Of a stretch of 22,820 bases of DNA, positions 12,989 through 22,225 are shown piece by piece. Source of the DNA: CAYTEO01 sp964436825 (lineage in GTDB: Bacteria; Krumholzibacteriota; Krumholzibacteriia; LZORAL124-64-63); the NCBI GenBank assembly GCA_964436825.1, contig CAYTEO010000042.1, forward strand, positions 1-22,820, in the 5' to 3' direction. Within the stretch, counting starts at the first letter, position 1, and each line of letters opens with the position of its first letter. The position numbers were made by a program, and so were the translations under genes. The notes under the pieces are model-generated. The model did no database searches. It worked only from the letters and a program-made list of their open reading frames with translations, and was not told where the DNA came from.

Positions 12989-15238
12989 ATGAACAGTGAG
13001 CAACACCGCATCGTCGGCCGCGCCATCGATCGCCTCGACGCCTGGGGCAAGGTGACCGGCCGGACCCGCTACACGGCGGACATGATCCCGGCAGGGGCGT
13101 GGTGGGCCGGCTGCGTCCGCTCGCCGCTGCCCCGCGGCCGGATCGTCGCCGTGCGCCGCGACCCGGACTTCGACTGGTCCCGGGTCGTCGTCGTCACCGC
13201 CGCCGACCTGCCCGGCCCCAACTGCGTCTCGATGATCCGTCGCGACCTGCCCCTGCTGGCCGACGGCGAGGTCCACTTCGCCACCCAGCCGGTGGTGCTG
13301 GTGGCGGCACCGGACCGCGAACTGCTGCGCCGGGCGGTGGCGGCCATCACCCTGGAGATCGAGCCGCTGCCTGCCGCCCTGACCGTGGAGCAGGCCCTGG
13401 CCGGGGATCCGGTGGTCTGGGGCGAGGACAACATCCTGGCCGAATACACCATCGAGCACGGCGATCCGGCAGCCGGCTTCGCGCGGGCCGACCGGGTCGT
13501 CGAGGGAGTGTACCGCACCGGCTACCACGAGCACGTCTACCTGGAGCCCCAGGCGGTGGTCGCCGAGCCGCGGCCCGACGGCGGGGTGACCATCACCGGC
13601 TCGATGCAGTGCCCATTCTACGTCCACGGGGCGGTGAGCCACGGGCTGGGGCTCGACCCCGACAGGGTGGTGGTCCGCCAGGCGCCCACCGGCGGCGGCT
13701 TCGGCGGCAAGGAGGACTATCCGTCGATCATCGCCCTGCAGGCGGCCGTCCTGGCCCGGGCCATCGGGCGCCCGGTGGCCGTGGTCCACGATCGGCAACA
13801 GGACATCGCCGTCACCACCAAGCGGCACCCGTCGGTCATCCGCCACCGGACGGCCGTGGCCGCCGACGGAACCCTGCTGGCGGCCGAGATCGACGTCGTC
13901 CTGGACGGCGGGGCGTTCACGACCATGAGTCCGGTCGTTCTCTCGCGCGCCATCCTCCACGCGGTGGGCCCCTACCGGGTGCCCCACGTGCGGATCCGCG
14001 GCCGGGCCGTGGCCACCAGCACCCCCCCCAACGGGGCGTTCCGCGGCTTCGGCGTGCCGCAGGCCGCCTTCGCCGCCGAGCGGCACATGGACCGCATCGC
14101 CCGGGAGCTGGGGATCGACCCGCTGGAACTGCGCCGCCGCAACGTGCTGCGCCGCGGCGACGTGCTGCCGTCGGGACAGGTGCTGGAGGAGGAGCCCGGC
14201 GTCCTGGCCTGCCTGGAGCGGGCCGTGGCATCGTCCGGGTACGCGCAGCGGCGTGCCGAGCTGGCCCGGCGACGGGAGGCGGATCCCGGCGCGCCGGTCC
14301 ACGGCGGGATCGGCCTGGCGCTGCTGTTCCACGGGGCGGGGTTCACCGGGGACGGCGAGAAGAGGATCGGGGCCGAGGTGGCCGTCCGCGCCGACAGCGA
14401 CGGGACGGTGACCCTGCTGGTCAGCAGCGTCGAGATGGGCCAGGGAGCGGCGACGGTCCTGCCGATGCTGGCGGCCGAGGCCCTGGGGGTCCCCGTGGAC
14501 CGGGTCCGCTACCGTGAACCGGACACGAGCGTCGTGCCCGACAGCGGCCCGACGGTCGCGTCGCGGACGACGATGGTCGTGGGCCGGCTCGTGGTCGAGG
14601 CGTGCCACGACCTGCTGCGCCAGGTACGGGAACGGGTGCCGGACCCGGACACCGATCCGGCCGCGGCGATCGGACGGGCCGCCGCCGGCGGGGACCTGGT
14701 CGGCCGCGCCCGCTACCGCCACCCGGAGGAGCTGGCCTGGGATCCGGACCGCCACCGCGGCAGCGCCTACCCCGCCTACTCGTGGGGGGCCGTCGTCGCC
14801 GAGGTGGAGGTCGAGACCGACACGCTGCGGGTCCGTCCCGTGCGCGTCACCGCGGTGATGGAGATCGGCCGCGTCGTCAACCCGGTCCTGGCCGCGGGGC
14901 AGGTGGAGGGCGGCCTGCTGCAGGGGCTGGCCTGGGGCTACCTGGAGGAGATGAAGACCGACGACCGCGGCCGCTACATCAACGACCGGATGGCCACCTA
15001 CGTCGTGCCGACGGCCCTGGACTCCCCCGACATCACCGTCGACTTCCTGGAGATCCCCACCCGTCATGGACCCTACGGAGCCAAGGGACTGGGCGAACTG
15101 CCCATGAACGGCGGCGCCCCGGCCCTGGCCGCGGCCGTCACCGATGCCACCGGCCTGTTCCCGAACGTCGCGCCGGCCACCCCGGAGGTGCTGCTGGACC
15201 TGGCCACGGCCGCCGCGCGGGGAGAGGAGGCGCCGTGA
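12989..15238 (+). CDS. Molybdenum hydroxylase (xanthine dehydrogenase family), molybdopterin-binding catalytic subunit
   Basis: 749 aa, full length. The N-terminal hammerhead includes D-A-W-G-K-V-T-G-R-T-R-Y-T-A-D (about 18-32). The Mo-cofactor domains show T-G-G-G-F-G-G-K-E, then N-G-A-F-R-G-F-G-V-P-Q with R352 matching the substrate arginine of xanthine dehydrogenase. Later come S-V-E-M-G-Q-G and Y-G-A-K-G-L-G-E-L with the expected catalytic glutamate E703. The F-R-G-F-G-x-P-Q form is close to true xanthine dehydrogenases, so purine hydroxylation is a fair guess. The sequence differs strongly from the catalytic subunit ending at 4778 and is not a recent duplicate. Its stop overlaps the GTG start of the [2Fe-2S]-FAD gene (GTGA), so the two are translationally coupled. 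Confidence 0.92.
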   Translation: MNSEQHRIVGRAIDRLDAWGKVTGRTRYTADMIPAGAWWAGCVRSPLPRGRIVAVRRDPDFDWSRVVVVTAADLPGPNCVSMIRRDLPLLADGEVHFATQPVVLVAAPDRELLRRAVAAITLEIEPLPAALTVEQALAGDPVVWGEDNILAEYTIEHGDPAAGFARADRVVEGVYRTGYHEHVYLEPQAVVAEPRPDGGVTITGSMQCPFYVHGAVSHGLGLDPDRVVVRQAPTGGGFGGKEDYPSIIALQAAVLARAIGRPVAVVHDRQQDIAVTTKRHPSVIRHRTAVAADGTLLAAEIDVVLDGGAFTTMSPVVLSRAILHAVGPYRVPHVRIRGRAVATSTPPNGAFRGFGVPQAAFAAERHMDRIARELGIDPLELRRRNVLRRGDVLPSGQVLEEEPGVLACLERAVASSGYAQRRAELARRREADPGAPVHGGIGLALLFHGAGFTGDGEKRIGAEVAVRADSDGTVTLLVSSVEMGQGAATVLPMLAAEALGVPVDRVRYREPDTSVVPDSGPTVASRTTMVVGRLVVEACHDLLRQVRERVPDPDTDPAAAIGRAAAGGDLVGRARYRHPEELAWDPDRHRGSAYPAYSWGAVVAEVEVETDTLRVRPVRVTAVMEIGRVVNPVLAAGQVEGGLLQGLAWGYLEEMKTDDRGRYINDRMATYVVPTALDSPDITVDFLEIPTRHGPYGAKGLGELPMNGGAPALAAAVTDATGLFPNVAPATPEVLLDLATAAARGEEAP

Positions 15239-16710
15239 AGCTGCACCTGGTCGTCAACGGCGAGCCCCGCGTCGTCGAAGTCTCACCCTGGAAGCGGTTG
15301 CTGGACGTCCTGCGCGAGGACCTGGACCTGGTCGGCGCCAAGGAGGGATGCGGCGAGGGGGAGTGCGGCGCCTGCTCCGTCCTGCTGGACGGCGAGCTGG
15401 TCAACGCGTGCCTCGTGCCGGCCTTCCAGCTGGAGGGTCGGTCGGTCGTCACGGCCGAGGGGCTGGGCAGCCCGGAGGAACCGGACCCGGTCCAGGCCGC
15501 CTTCGTCCACGAGGGCGCCGTCCAGTGCGGCTTCTGCATCCCCGGGATGGTCGTCGCCGCCAGGGCCCTGCTGGACGGGCAGCCGTCGCCCGACCGCCGC
15601 ACCATCCGCGAGGGCCTGGCCGGCAACATCTGCCGCTGCACCGGATACGAGAAGATCGTCCGCGCCGTCGAGACCGCCGCGGCGGCCGAGGCCGCGGCCG
15701 ACGGGCGGGGGGGCGATCCGGACAGGCATCGCCTGCGGACCACCCCAGGCCCGGGGCCGTCGCCCGACGCCCCGCAGACCGTCCGCGAGGGTGGGGTGAC
15801 CGTCCACCGGCCCGCCGACCTGGCCGAGGCGCTGCGTCTGTTGGCCGAGGGCGGCGAGGCGGTGACCGTGGTCGCGGGGGCGACCGACCTGCTGCCGGCC
15901 ATCCACGCCGGTGCCCCGGTGCCACGCGTCGTCCTGGACCTCTCCCGCCTGGAGGCACTGCGGCAGGTGGCCGTCGACGGCGACGCCGTGACGATCGGTG
16001 GAGGGGTGACCTTCGCCGCCGTGGTCCGCCACCCGGAGCTGCGGCGGCTCCTCCCCGCGCTGGTCGCGGCGGCCCGCCAGGTGGGGGCGCCCGCCATCCA
16101 GCACCGGGCGACCCTGGCCGGCAACCTGGTCAACGGTTCCCCCAGCGCCGACGGGGTGCCGCCGCTGCTGGTGCTGGACGCGGAGGTCGTCCTGGTGTCG
16201 GCCGCCGGCAAGCGCGTCGTCCCGCTGCGGGAGTTCTACCTGGGCTATCGCCGGACGGTCCGCCGCCCCGACGAGCTGGTGGCGGCGGTGCGGATACCGG
16301 CACCGGCGGCGGACCTCGTCCAGCATTACGTCAAGATCGGCCCGCGGGCGGCCCAGTCCATCGCCAAGGTGTCGGTGGCGCTGGCGGCGCGGGTCGTCAG
16401 GGAACAGGACGAGCGCGACCGGCCGGTGACGGCCCTGCGCGACGTCCGGCTGGCCGCCGGTGCGGTGGCGCCGACGGTCGTCCTGCTGCGCGAGGCGGCC
16501 GCTTTCCTGGAGGGGCGGCGGTTCCCCGCCGCGGATCCCGATGCCGCGGCCGTCGCGGCGGTCGAGGCCGGCAGGCTGGCGGCCGAGGAGGTCGCGCCCA
16601 TCGACGACGTCCGCTCGACGGCCGTCTACCGCCGCGACGTGACGGCCCGGCTGGTGGCGCGGCTGGTGCGCGGGATCTTCGCGTACGGGGAAACGGGCGC
16701 GAGAACGTGA
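15235..16710 (+). CDS. Molybdenum hydroxylase, fused [2Fe-2S]-FAD subunit
   Basis: 491 aa from GTG 15235 in a GTGA overlap. Residues 1-150 are the two-cluster iron-sulfur module. Cluster I is C39, C44, C47, C59 (G-C-G-E-G-E-C-G-A-C); cluster II is C98, C101, C133, C135 (Q-C-G-F-C and N-I-C-R-C-T-G-Y). A low-complexity Ala/Gly/Pro linker of about 30 residues follows. From about residue 185 comes the FAD module, with V-A-G-A-T-D-L and Q-H-R-A-T-L-A-G-N-L-V-N-G-S-P-S-A-D, then a CO-dehydrogenase-flavoprotein-like C-terminal domain. This is the XdhA-type fusion known from bacterial xanthine dehydrogenases, but here it follows the catalytic gene. With the preceding gene it makes a complete enzyme, unlike the three-subunit layout of the first operon. 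Confidence 0.93.
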   Translation: MKLHLVVNGEPRVVEVSPWKRLLDVLREDLDLVGAKEGCGEGECGACSVLLDGELVNACLVPAFQLEGRSVVTAEGLGSPEEPDPVQAAFVHEGAVQCGFCIPGMVVAARALLDGQPSPDRRTIREGLAGNICRCTGYEKIVRAVETAAAAEAAADGRGGDPDRHRLRTTPGPGPSPDAPQTVREGGVTVHRPADLAEALRLLAEGGEAVTVVAGATDLLPAIHAGAPVPRVVLDLSRLEALRQVAVDGDAVTIGGGVTFAAVVRHPELRRLLPALVAAARQVGAPAIQHRATLAGNLVNGSPSADGVPPLLVLDAEVVLVSAAGKRVVPLREFYLGYRRTVRRPDELVAAVRIPAPAADLVQHYVKIGPRAAQSIAKVSVALAARVVREQDERDRPVTALRDVRLAAGAVAPTVVLLREAAAFLEGRRFPAADPDAAAVAAVEAGRLAAEEVAPIDDVRSTAVYRRDVTARLVARLVRGIFAYGETGART

Positions 16711-16751
16711 GCCGGCGGGACGTTCCTGCCGCGGCCGTCCCCGGCCTTGCA

Positions 16752-16766
16752 CCCGCCCCGGGCGGG
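16752..16766 (+). terminator. GC-rich hairpin after hydroxylase operon 2 (weak)
   Basis: CCCGCC (16752-16757) pairs with GGCGGG (16761-16766) across 3 bases, in the 110-base gap after the fused subunit gene. Only a short TTT follows at a distance, so termination is doubtful. In this GC-rich DNA such hairpins also arise by chance. Confidence 0.25.
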
Positions 16767-16820
16767 CCCCAGTTTCGTGCCTTCGTGTCCATCGAGAACC
16801 AGACCAGAGGGGAGTGAACC

Positions 16821-17732
16821 GTGCGATACCCGATCCGTCACCTGTTGCTGGCCCTGGCCGTCCTCGTCGTCCTGGCACCTGCGGCCCGCGCCGGCGATGC
16901 GCCGCAGATCAAGTACCGCGTCATCGTCGGCGAGTTCGAGGACAAGGCCGAGCACCACTGGTACCACGGTCCAGGTCCGGGCGAGGGGATGGCCGACATG
17001 CTGATCACCGCCCTGATGAAGACCGGCAAGTTCCGCGTCTTCGAGCGGGCGGCCCTGGACGAGCTGCTGGCCGAGAAGAACCTGAGCATGAGCGACCTGG
17101 CCAGTCCCGGCGCCGCCATCGAGCAGAAGCTCGAGATCGGCGACCTGCTGGTCAAGGGGGTCATCACCGAGTTCGGCTACAAGGAGGGCAAGACCAGCGG
17201 CGCCCTGAAGAAGCTGGGCAGCCGGGTCAAGATCGGCTCCTACACCGGCCGGGTGGCCGTGGACCTGCGGATCATCGACATCGGCACCGGCGAGGTCCTC
17301 TGGGCCGACACGGTCACCAAGACCGAGACCAGCAAGTCGCTGGGGATCGACACCAGCAAGTTCTCCTTCGGCGACGTGGACAGGTTCGACGACCACGTGG
17401 TGGGCAAGGCCACCCGCAAGGTCATCAACGCCGTCGTGGACAAGCTGGAGGACCAGGTCCGCGAGCGCCCCTGGAAGGGGCTGCTGATCACCGCCGACGA
17501 GTACCTGTTCATCGACGGCGGCCTGGAGCTGGGGATCAAGCCGGGCATGCGCTTCCTGGTCAAGCGGAAGGTCAAGGAGGTCAAGCACCCCCGCACCGGC
17601 AAGATCCTGAAGGTCATCTACGACACCGTCGGCGAGGTCAAGGCCACCGAGGTGGAGGAGGGGGTGACCACGGTGGTGGCCGTCAGCGGCAGCGGTTTCG
17701 CGACGGGGGACCTGGTGGAACTCAAGAAGTAG
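16821..17732 (+). CDS. CsgG-family exported protein
   Basis: 303 aa from GTG 16821, preceded by AGGGGAG. A Sec signal peptide spans about 1-25 (L-L-L-A-L-A-V-L-V-V-L-A-P-A-A-R-A) without a lipobox cysteine, so this is not the lipoprotein form of CsgG. Residues 30-210 match the CsgG/HfaB pattern: R-V-I-V-G-E-F-E, then G-M-A-D-M-L-I-T-A-L, F-R-V-F-E-R-A-A-L-D-E-L-L-A-E, a D-L-L-V-K-G-V-I-T-E-F strand and R-I-I-D-I-G-T-G-E-V-L-W. The last 90 or so residues have the G-I-K-P-G-M-R-F-L-V and G-x-F-x-T-G-D-L-V pattern of the extra domain seen in many CsgG-like proteins. A periplasmic or outer-membrane assembly role is typical, but no curli-like partner genes are present. Its substrate is unknown. 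Confidence 0.85.
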   Translation: MRYPIRHLLLALAVLVVLAPAARAGDAPQIKYRVIVGEFEDKAEHHWYHGPGPGEGMADMLITALMKTGKFRVFERAALDELLAEKNLSMSDLASPGAAIEQKLEIGDLLVKGVITEFGYKEGKTSGALKKLGSRVKIGSYTGRVAVDLRIIDIGTGEVLWADTVTKTETSKSLGIDTSKFSFGDVDRFDDHVVGKATRKVINAVVDKLEDQVRERPWKGLLITADEYLFIDGGLELGIKPGMRFLVKRKVKEVKHPRTGKILKVIYDTVGEVKATEVEEGVTTVVAVSGSGFATGDLVELKK

Positions 17733-17755
17733 CACCGGCCCCGCGTCCGGACGGT

Positions 17756-17789
17756 GCGGCCCTGCTCCCGGCGAGCGGGGCCGCTTTTT
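17756..17789 (+). terminator. Rho-independent terminator of the CsgG-family gene
   Basis: GCGGCCCTGCT (17756-17766) pairs with AGCGGGGCCGC (17774-17784): 11 pairs including one G-U, with a 7-base loop, followed immediately by TTTTT (17785-17789). It lies 24 bases after the stop codon and before the convergent efflux gene. The T tract shows it acts on plus-strand transcripts. Confidence 0.9.
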
Positions 17790-17811
17790 CGTCCTGCCAC
17801 CCCCGGGCGCC

Positions 17812-20800
17812 TCACCCTTCCCGCGCCGCCACCAGGTACACCACCGGGATCACCACCAGCGTCAGCAGCGTCGACAGCAGCAGCCCGCCGGCCACGGTGA
17901 TCGCCAGCGGCGAGCGCAGCTCCGCCCCCTCGCCGAAGCTCAGCGCCATGGGCAGCAGGCCCAGGACCGTGGTCAGGGTGGTCATCAGGATGGGGCGCAG
18001 GCGGATGTGGCCCGCCTGGATGACCGCCTCGGTCGCCGGCAGCCCGCCGCGGCGCAGCCGGTTGACCGTGTCGATCAGCACGATGGCGTTGTTGACGACG
18101 ATCCCCACCAGCATGACCGCCCCGATCAGGACGATGACGCTGACCGTCGTGCCGGTCAGCAGCAGCGCCGCCACCACGCCCACCAGGGCCAGCGGGATGG
18201 TCAGCAGCACCACCAGCGGGTGCAGGAACGACTCGAACGTGGAGGCCATGACCAGGTAGACCAGGAAGACCGCCAGCAGGATGGCGAACCGCAGCGAGGC
18301 GAAGCTGCCGCGCATCTCGCGCTCCTGGCCGCCCGGCTCGACGGTGATCCCGGGGGGCGGGGGCAGCCGGCGCAGGACCCGCATGACGTCGGCCATGGCG
18401 GCGCCCAGGCTGCGGCGGTCCAGGTTGGCGGTGACCAGGGCGGCCCGCTGCTGCTGGAGGCGGTGGATCTCGGCGGGGCCGCGGGCCAGCCGCACCTCGG
18501 CCACCGTGGCCAGACGCAGCGGCTTGCCGTCGGGGCCGGGCAGCACGAGGCTGCGGACGTCGGCGAGGGTGCGCCGCTCGTCCTCGCGGTTGCGGACGCG
18601 GATGTCGATCTGCCGGTCCTGCTGCTTGAAGCGGGTGGGGACCGCCCCCTGGATCCTGTCGCGCAGGGTGCCGGCGAGGGTGGCCGGGTCCAGCCCCAGG
18701 GCCGCCAGCCGCTCGCGGTCGAAGACGACCTGGACCTCGGGGTTGCCCGCCTCCAGGGAGGAGCGGACGTCGACCAGGCCGGGGACCGAACGCAGCGCCT
18801 CGGCCACCTGCAGGGAGTAGTCGCGCAGCGACTCCAGGTTCTCGCCGAACAGGTCGATCTCCACCGGCGTCTTCAGGGTGAAGTAGGCGGGCCGGCCGAG
18901 CCTGGTCCGCAGGTCCGGCAGGTCGGCGAAGCGCTGCCGCAGCGCCATGGCCGCGCGCGCCTCGCCGGCGTCGTCGCCGCGGTCGGCCATGACGAAGTTG
19001 ACCTGGGCCAGGTTCTCGCCGCGGGTGTTCACCTGGACACCGCCGCCGGCCAGGCGGCTGCCGACGGTGGCGAAGTGGTGGGCGATCCCCTCCAGGCGGT
19101 CGGCCTCCCGCTCCATGGCCCGCACGACCCGGTCGGTCACCGCCAGGGGCGTTCCCTCGGGCAGGTCGACCTCGAAGAAGAACTCGCCCTCGCTCAGGTC
19201 GGGGATCAGCTCGGTCTCCAGGCGGCGGGCCGCGCCGACGGTCAGTGCCAGCAGGGCCGCCGCCGCCAGCAGGGTCGCCCCCTTCCGCCCGATCGCGCCC
19301 CGCAGCAGGCTGTCGTAGAGGCGGGAGACCGCGCCCAGGGCGGCCGGTGTCCCGACCGGGTCCGGCGCTGTGTCGCCGGTGTCGTCACCCCCGGCGCCTC
19401 CCCCGTGCCGCAGCGGTGCCAGCGGCGCGCCCAGGGCCGACAGCATCGGCACGACCGTCAGGGCCACCGCCAGTGACGCCAGCAGCGAGACGGTCACCGT
19501 CAGGGCCTGGTCACGGAAGAGCTGCCCGGCGATCCCCTCGACGAAGACGATGGGCAGGAAGACGGCCACCGAGGTCAGTGTGGAGGCGACGACGGCCGGG
19601 CCGACCTCCGCCGTCCCGGCCACGGCGGCCCGCGCCAGGGGCAGGCCCTGCTGGCGGCGGCGGAAGATGGATTCCAGCACGACGATCGAGTTGTCGACGA
19701 GCATCCCGATCCCGAGGGTCAACCCGCCCAGGGACATGATGTTCAGGGAGATCCCCAGCCGGTACATGACGATGAAGGTGGCGACCACCGACAGCGGGAT
19801 CGAGACGGCGATGATGACGGTGCTGCGCCCGTCGCGCAGGAACAGCAGCAGGACCAGGATGGCCAGCGCGCCGCCCAGCAGGGCCGCGTTGCGGACCTCG
19901 GCCACGGCCCGGGCGATGAACCGGGACTGGTCGAACAGGACGGTCAGCTCGTCGCCGGGGGGCAGCTTCCCCCCGCGCCACCTGTCCAGGTGGCGGCGCA
20001 GCCGCTGCGCGACGGTCACCGTGTTGGCGTCGCCCTCCTTGTAGAGGGCGATCTCGATGGACTCGCGGCCGTCGACCCGGGTGATCTCGTCGCGCTCCTT
20101 GACCCCCAGGGAGACGTCGGCCACGTCGCCCAGCCGCACCGCGGCCCCGTCGCGCCACGCCACGACGACCCGGGCGATCTCCTCGGGCGAGCGGTACTCG
20201 TTGACCGTCCGGATGAGGAACTGGCCCTCCCGCCCGCGCAGCAGCCCACCCGGCAGGTTGATGTTGGCGGCGCCGACGGCCTGGGCCACGCGCGCCAGGG
20301 GGATCCCCAGGGCGGCCAGGCGCTCCTGGTCCACGTCGACGCGGATCTCGTCCTGGTAGCCGCCCTTGACCTCGGCGGCGGCGATGCCGGGGATGGTCTC
20401 CAGGTCCTGCTTGAGCTGGCGCTCGGCGAGGCGGCGCAGCGCGGCCAGGGCGGCGGGTCCCTCGCCCGGGCCGGTCAGGGCCAGCCGGACGATGGGGTCC
20501 AGGGAGGGATCGTAGCGCAGGACCAGGGGCGGCTCGGTCCCGTCGGGCAGGATCAGGCGGTCCAGCCGGTCGCGCACCTCCATGGACATCATGTCCATGT
20601 CCGTGCCCCAGGCGAACTCCAGGGTCACCTCCGAGACGCCGGCGCGGCTGACCGAGTGGATCGTCTGCAGTCCCCGCAGCACCCCCACGGCCTCCTCGAC
20701 GGGACGGGTGACGAGGTTCTCCACCTCCTGGGGAGCCGTGTCGGGGAAGTCGGTCTGGATCGTCAGGGAGGGGTAGGCGATGTCGGGGAACAGTTCCAGC

Positions 20801-20901
20801 GACAGCCGCCGGTAACCGACGATGCCGAAGGCGACCACGGCCAGGGCGGCCATGAAGACGGTGACCCGGCGCCGGACGGCGGTCCCGATCAACCCTTGCA
20901 T
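17812..20901 (-). CDS. RND efflux transporter permease (AcrB/HAE family)
   Basis: 1029 aa, normal length. The start ATG (20901-20899) overlaps the adaptor stop as TGATG, so the two are translationally coupled; open frame further upstream on the minus strand is out of phase with the adaptor and not coding. The layout is classic: TM1 near residue 15, a periplasmic porter loop with L-E-L-F-P-D-I, a TM2-6 block from about 335 with G-G-L-T-L-G-I-G-M-L-V-D, TM7 near 540 followed by E-L-I-P-D-L, and a TM8-12 block from about 855 ending in V-V-I-P-V-V-Y-L. In TM4 the Asp-Asp pair of AcrB is D403-N404. In TM10 the proton-relay lysine position is N937 (V-V-N-N-A-I). It should export drugs, metals, lipids or other compounds by proton exchange. 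The substrate is not predictable. The outer-membrane partner is not in the window. Confidence 0.95.
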   Translation of the reverse strand: MQGLIGTAVRRRVTVFMAALAVVAFGIVGYRRLSLELFPDIAYPSLTIQTDFPDTAPQEVENLVTRPVEEAVGVLRGLQTIHSVSRAGVSEVTLEFAWGTDMDMMSMEVRDRLDRLILPDGTEPPLVLRYDPSLDPIVRLALTGPGEGPAALAALRRLAERQLKQDLETIPGIAAAEVKGGYQDEIRVDVDQERLAALGIPLARVAQAVGAANINLPGGLLRGREGQFLIRTVNEYRSPEEIARVVVAWRDGAAVRLGDVADVSLGVKERDEITRVDGRESIEIALYKEGDANTVTVAQRLRRHLDRWRGGKLPPGDELTVLFDQSRFIARAVAEVRNAALLGGALAILVLLLFLRDGRSTVIIAVSIPLSVVATFIVMYRLGISLNIMSLGGLTLGIGMLVDNSIVVLESIFRRRQQGLPLARAAVAGTAEVGPAVVASTLTSVAVFLPIVFVEGIAGQLFRDQALTVTVSLLASLAVALTVVPMLSALGAPLAPLRHGGGAGGDDTGDTAPDPVGTPAALGAVSRLYDSLLRGAIGRKGATLLAAAALLALTVGAARRLETELIPDLSEGEFFFEVDLPEGTPLAVTDRVVRAMEREADRLEGIAHHFATVGSRLAGGGVQVNTRGENLAQVNFVMADRGDDAGEARAAMALRQRFADLPDLRTRLGRPAYFTLKTPVEIDLFGENLESLRDYSLQVAEALRSVPGLVDVRSSLEAGNPEVQVVFDRERLAALGLDPATLAGTLRDRIQGAVPTRFKQQDRQIDIRVRNREDERRTLADVRSLVLPGPDGKPLRLATVAEVRLARGPAEIHRLQQQRAALVTANLDRRSLGAAMADVMRVLRRLPPPPGITVEPGGQEREMRGSFASLRFAILLAVFLVYLVMASTFESFLHPLVVLLTIPLALVGVVAALLLTGTTVSVIVLIGAVMLVGIVVNNAIVLIDTVNRLRRGGLPATEAVIQAGHIRLRPILMTTLTTVLGLLPMALSFGEGAELRSPLAITVAGGLLLSTLLTLVVIPVVYLVAAREG

Positions 20902-22130
20902 CAGCGCCCCCGCCCGCGGTGTCCGGCGCGGCCCCGGCCGGCGGTGTCGGAGGGAGCCGATCCGGCCGCCGCCGTGTCCGCGTCGGTGCCGGTCAGCAGG
21001 GAGTCGACGGCGTTCAGCGGGACGACCCGCACCGGGGAGCCCGGCTTGAGGGAGCGCTGACCCCGGACGACGACCGGCTCGCCGGCGGCGACGCCGTCCA
21101 GGATCTCGGCGTGCTCGTCGTCCAGGTAGCCGAGGGTGACGACCCGCCGCTCCGCCCGCGCGTCCCGGACGACGTAGACGACCTGCTCGGTCTTGTCGGT
21201 GATGACGGCGGACCGCGGCACCAGGACGGTGTCGGTGTGGCGATCGGTCTCGATGCGGATCTCGGCGAAGTCGCCCGGCCGGATGTCCGGCGGCACGTCC
21301 GTGACCTCGACGGTCACCTTGATCGTCCCGGTCTGGGGATCGATGACCGGGCTGACCAGACGGATCCGGCCGGTCAGTGCCTGCCGGTCGCTGTCCAGGA
21401 CCAGCCGGACGGACTGGCCGACGCGCAGGCTGCGGAACTGCCGGGCCGGCACGTGGACCCGCGCCAGCAGCGGCTGGACGTCGGCCACGGTCACCAGTTC
21501 CGTGCCGGGGGTGACGTACTGGCCCACGTCGACGCGCCGGGCGGTGATCCGCCCCGCGAAGGGGGCCCGGACGCGGGTGTAGGAGAGGTTGAGGCGGGCC
21601 AGCCCCTCGTCCGCCACGGCCTTCTCGTAGTCGCTCCTGGCGGCCATGAACTCCTCGTCGGAGACGAGGTCGTCCTGGAGCATCCTCTCCAGGCGCTGGA
21701 AGCGGGCGCGCAGGTTGGCCGCGGCGGCCTCGGCCTGCCGCAGCCGGTAGAGGTACTCGTCGTTGTCGAGGGTCAGCAGGAGCTGGCCCGCGGAGACCAG
21801 GTCCCCCTCCTCGCACAGGAGGCTGTCCACCATACCGGCGACCCGGGCCGGGACGACGGCCTGCTTCTCCGGCTCCAGCGAGGCGGTGGCCCGGTACCAG
21901 CTGGCGATCTCCCCCGTGACGGCCGGGGCGGTGGCGACGGTGACGGGCCTGGCCTGTGGCCGCGCTCCCGCCGGGTGATCCGGCGTCGGACGGGGGGCGG
22001 CTTGGTCGCCGCCTCCGCAGCCCACCAGCGCGAACAGGGCCGCCAGCAGCAGGACGGGCGGGAGGAGAAGCCGGCCGGTGACGGGACGACCGGCGGGAAA
22101 TAGGCTTGCGGCAGCCGAGGGACGCGTCAT
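20901..22130 (-). CDS. RND periplasmic adaptor (membrane fusion) lipoprotein
   Basis: 409 aa from ATG 22130-22128, with GGAG six bases upstream. The N-terminus is a lipoprotein signal ending in the lipobox L-V-G-C, so it is anchored through that cysteine. The order is typical of AcrA/HlyD-type adaptors: an N-terminal lipoyl half (V-P-A-R-V-A-G-M-V-D-S-L-L-C-E-E-G-D), an alpha-helical hairpin with heptad-like pattern (about 125-185), the second lipoyl half (V-R-A-P-F-A-G-R-I-T-A-R-R-V-D-V-G-Q-Y-V), a beta-barrel domain and a membrane-proximal domain. The C-terminal tail is rich in Gly, Arg and Thr. It bridges the downstream permease to an outer-membrane channel encoded elsewhere. No clear promoter is seen in the 95-base gap before it. 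Confidence 0.94.
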   Translation of the reverse strand: MTRPSAAASLFPAGRPVTGRLLLPPVLLLAALFALVGCGGGDQAAPRPTPDHPAGARPQARPVTVATAPAVTGEIASWYRATASLEPEKQAVVPARVAGMVDSLLCEEGDLVSAGQLLLTLDNDEYLYRLRQAEAAAANLRARFQRLERMLQDDLVSDEEFMAARSDYEKAVADEGLARLNLSYTRVRAPFAGRITARRVDVGQYVTPGTELVTVADVQPLLARVHVPARQFRSLRVGQSVRLVLDSDRQALTGRIRLVSPVIDPQTGTIKVTVEVTDVPPDIRPGDFAEIRIETDRHTDTVLVPRSAVITDKTEQVVYVVRDARAERRVVTLGYLDDEHAEILDGVAAGEPVVVRGQRSLKPGSPVRVVPLNAVDSLLTGTDADTAAAGSAPSDTAGRGRAGHRGRGR

Positions 22131-22225
22131 GACACGCTCCAGGGTCCGGGTGAGGACGATTCGCACGACAGGATCGATACGTCCGGGAAGATAACGTGTT
22201 GCGTCCGAAGCGGCGATCCCGCGGT

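Noticed and set aside
12953..15067. An open minus-strand frame of about 700 codons opposite the second Mo subunit
   Set aside because: Same reasoning: the coding strand is clear, and the antisense product is compositional noise.
20902..21816. An N-terminal extension of the RND permease upstream of 20901
   Set aside because: It is Arg/Pro/Gly-rich and lies over the adaptor gene in another phase. The permease N-terminus beginning M-Q-G-L-I is canonical and coupled by TGATG.
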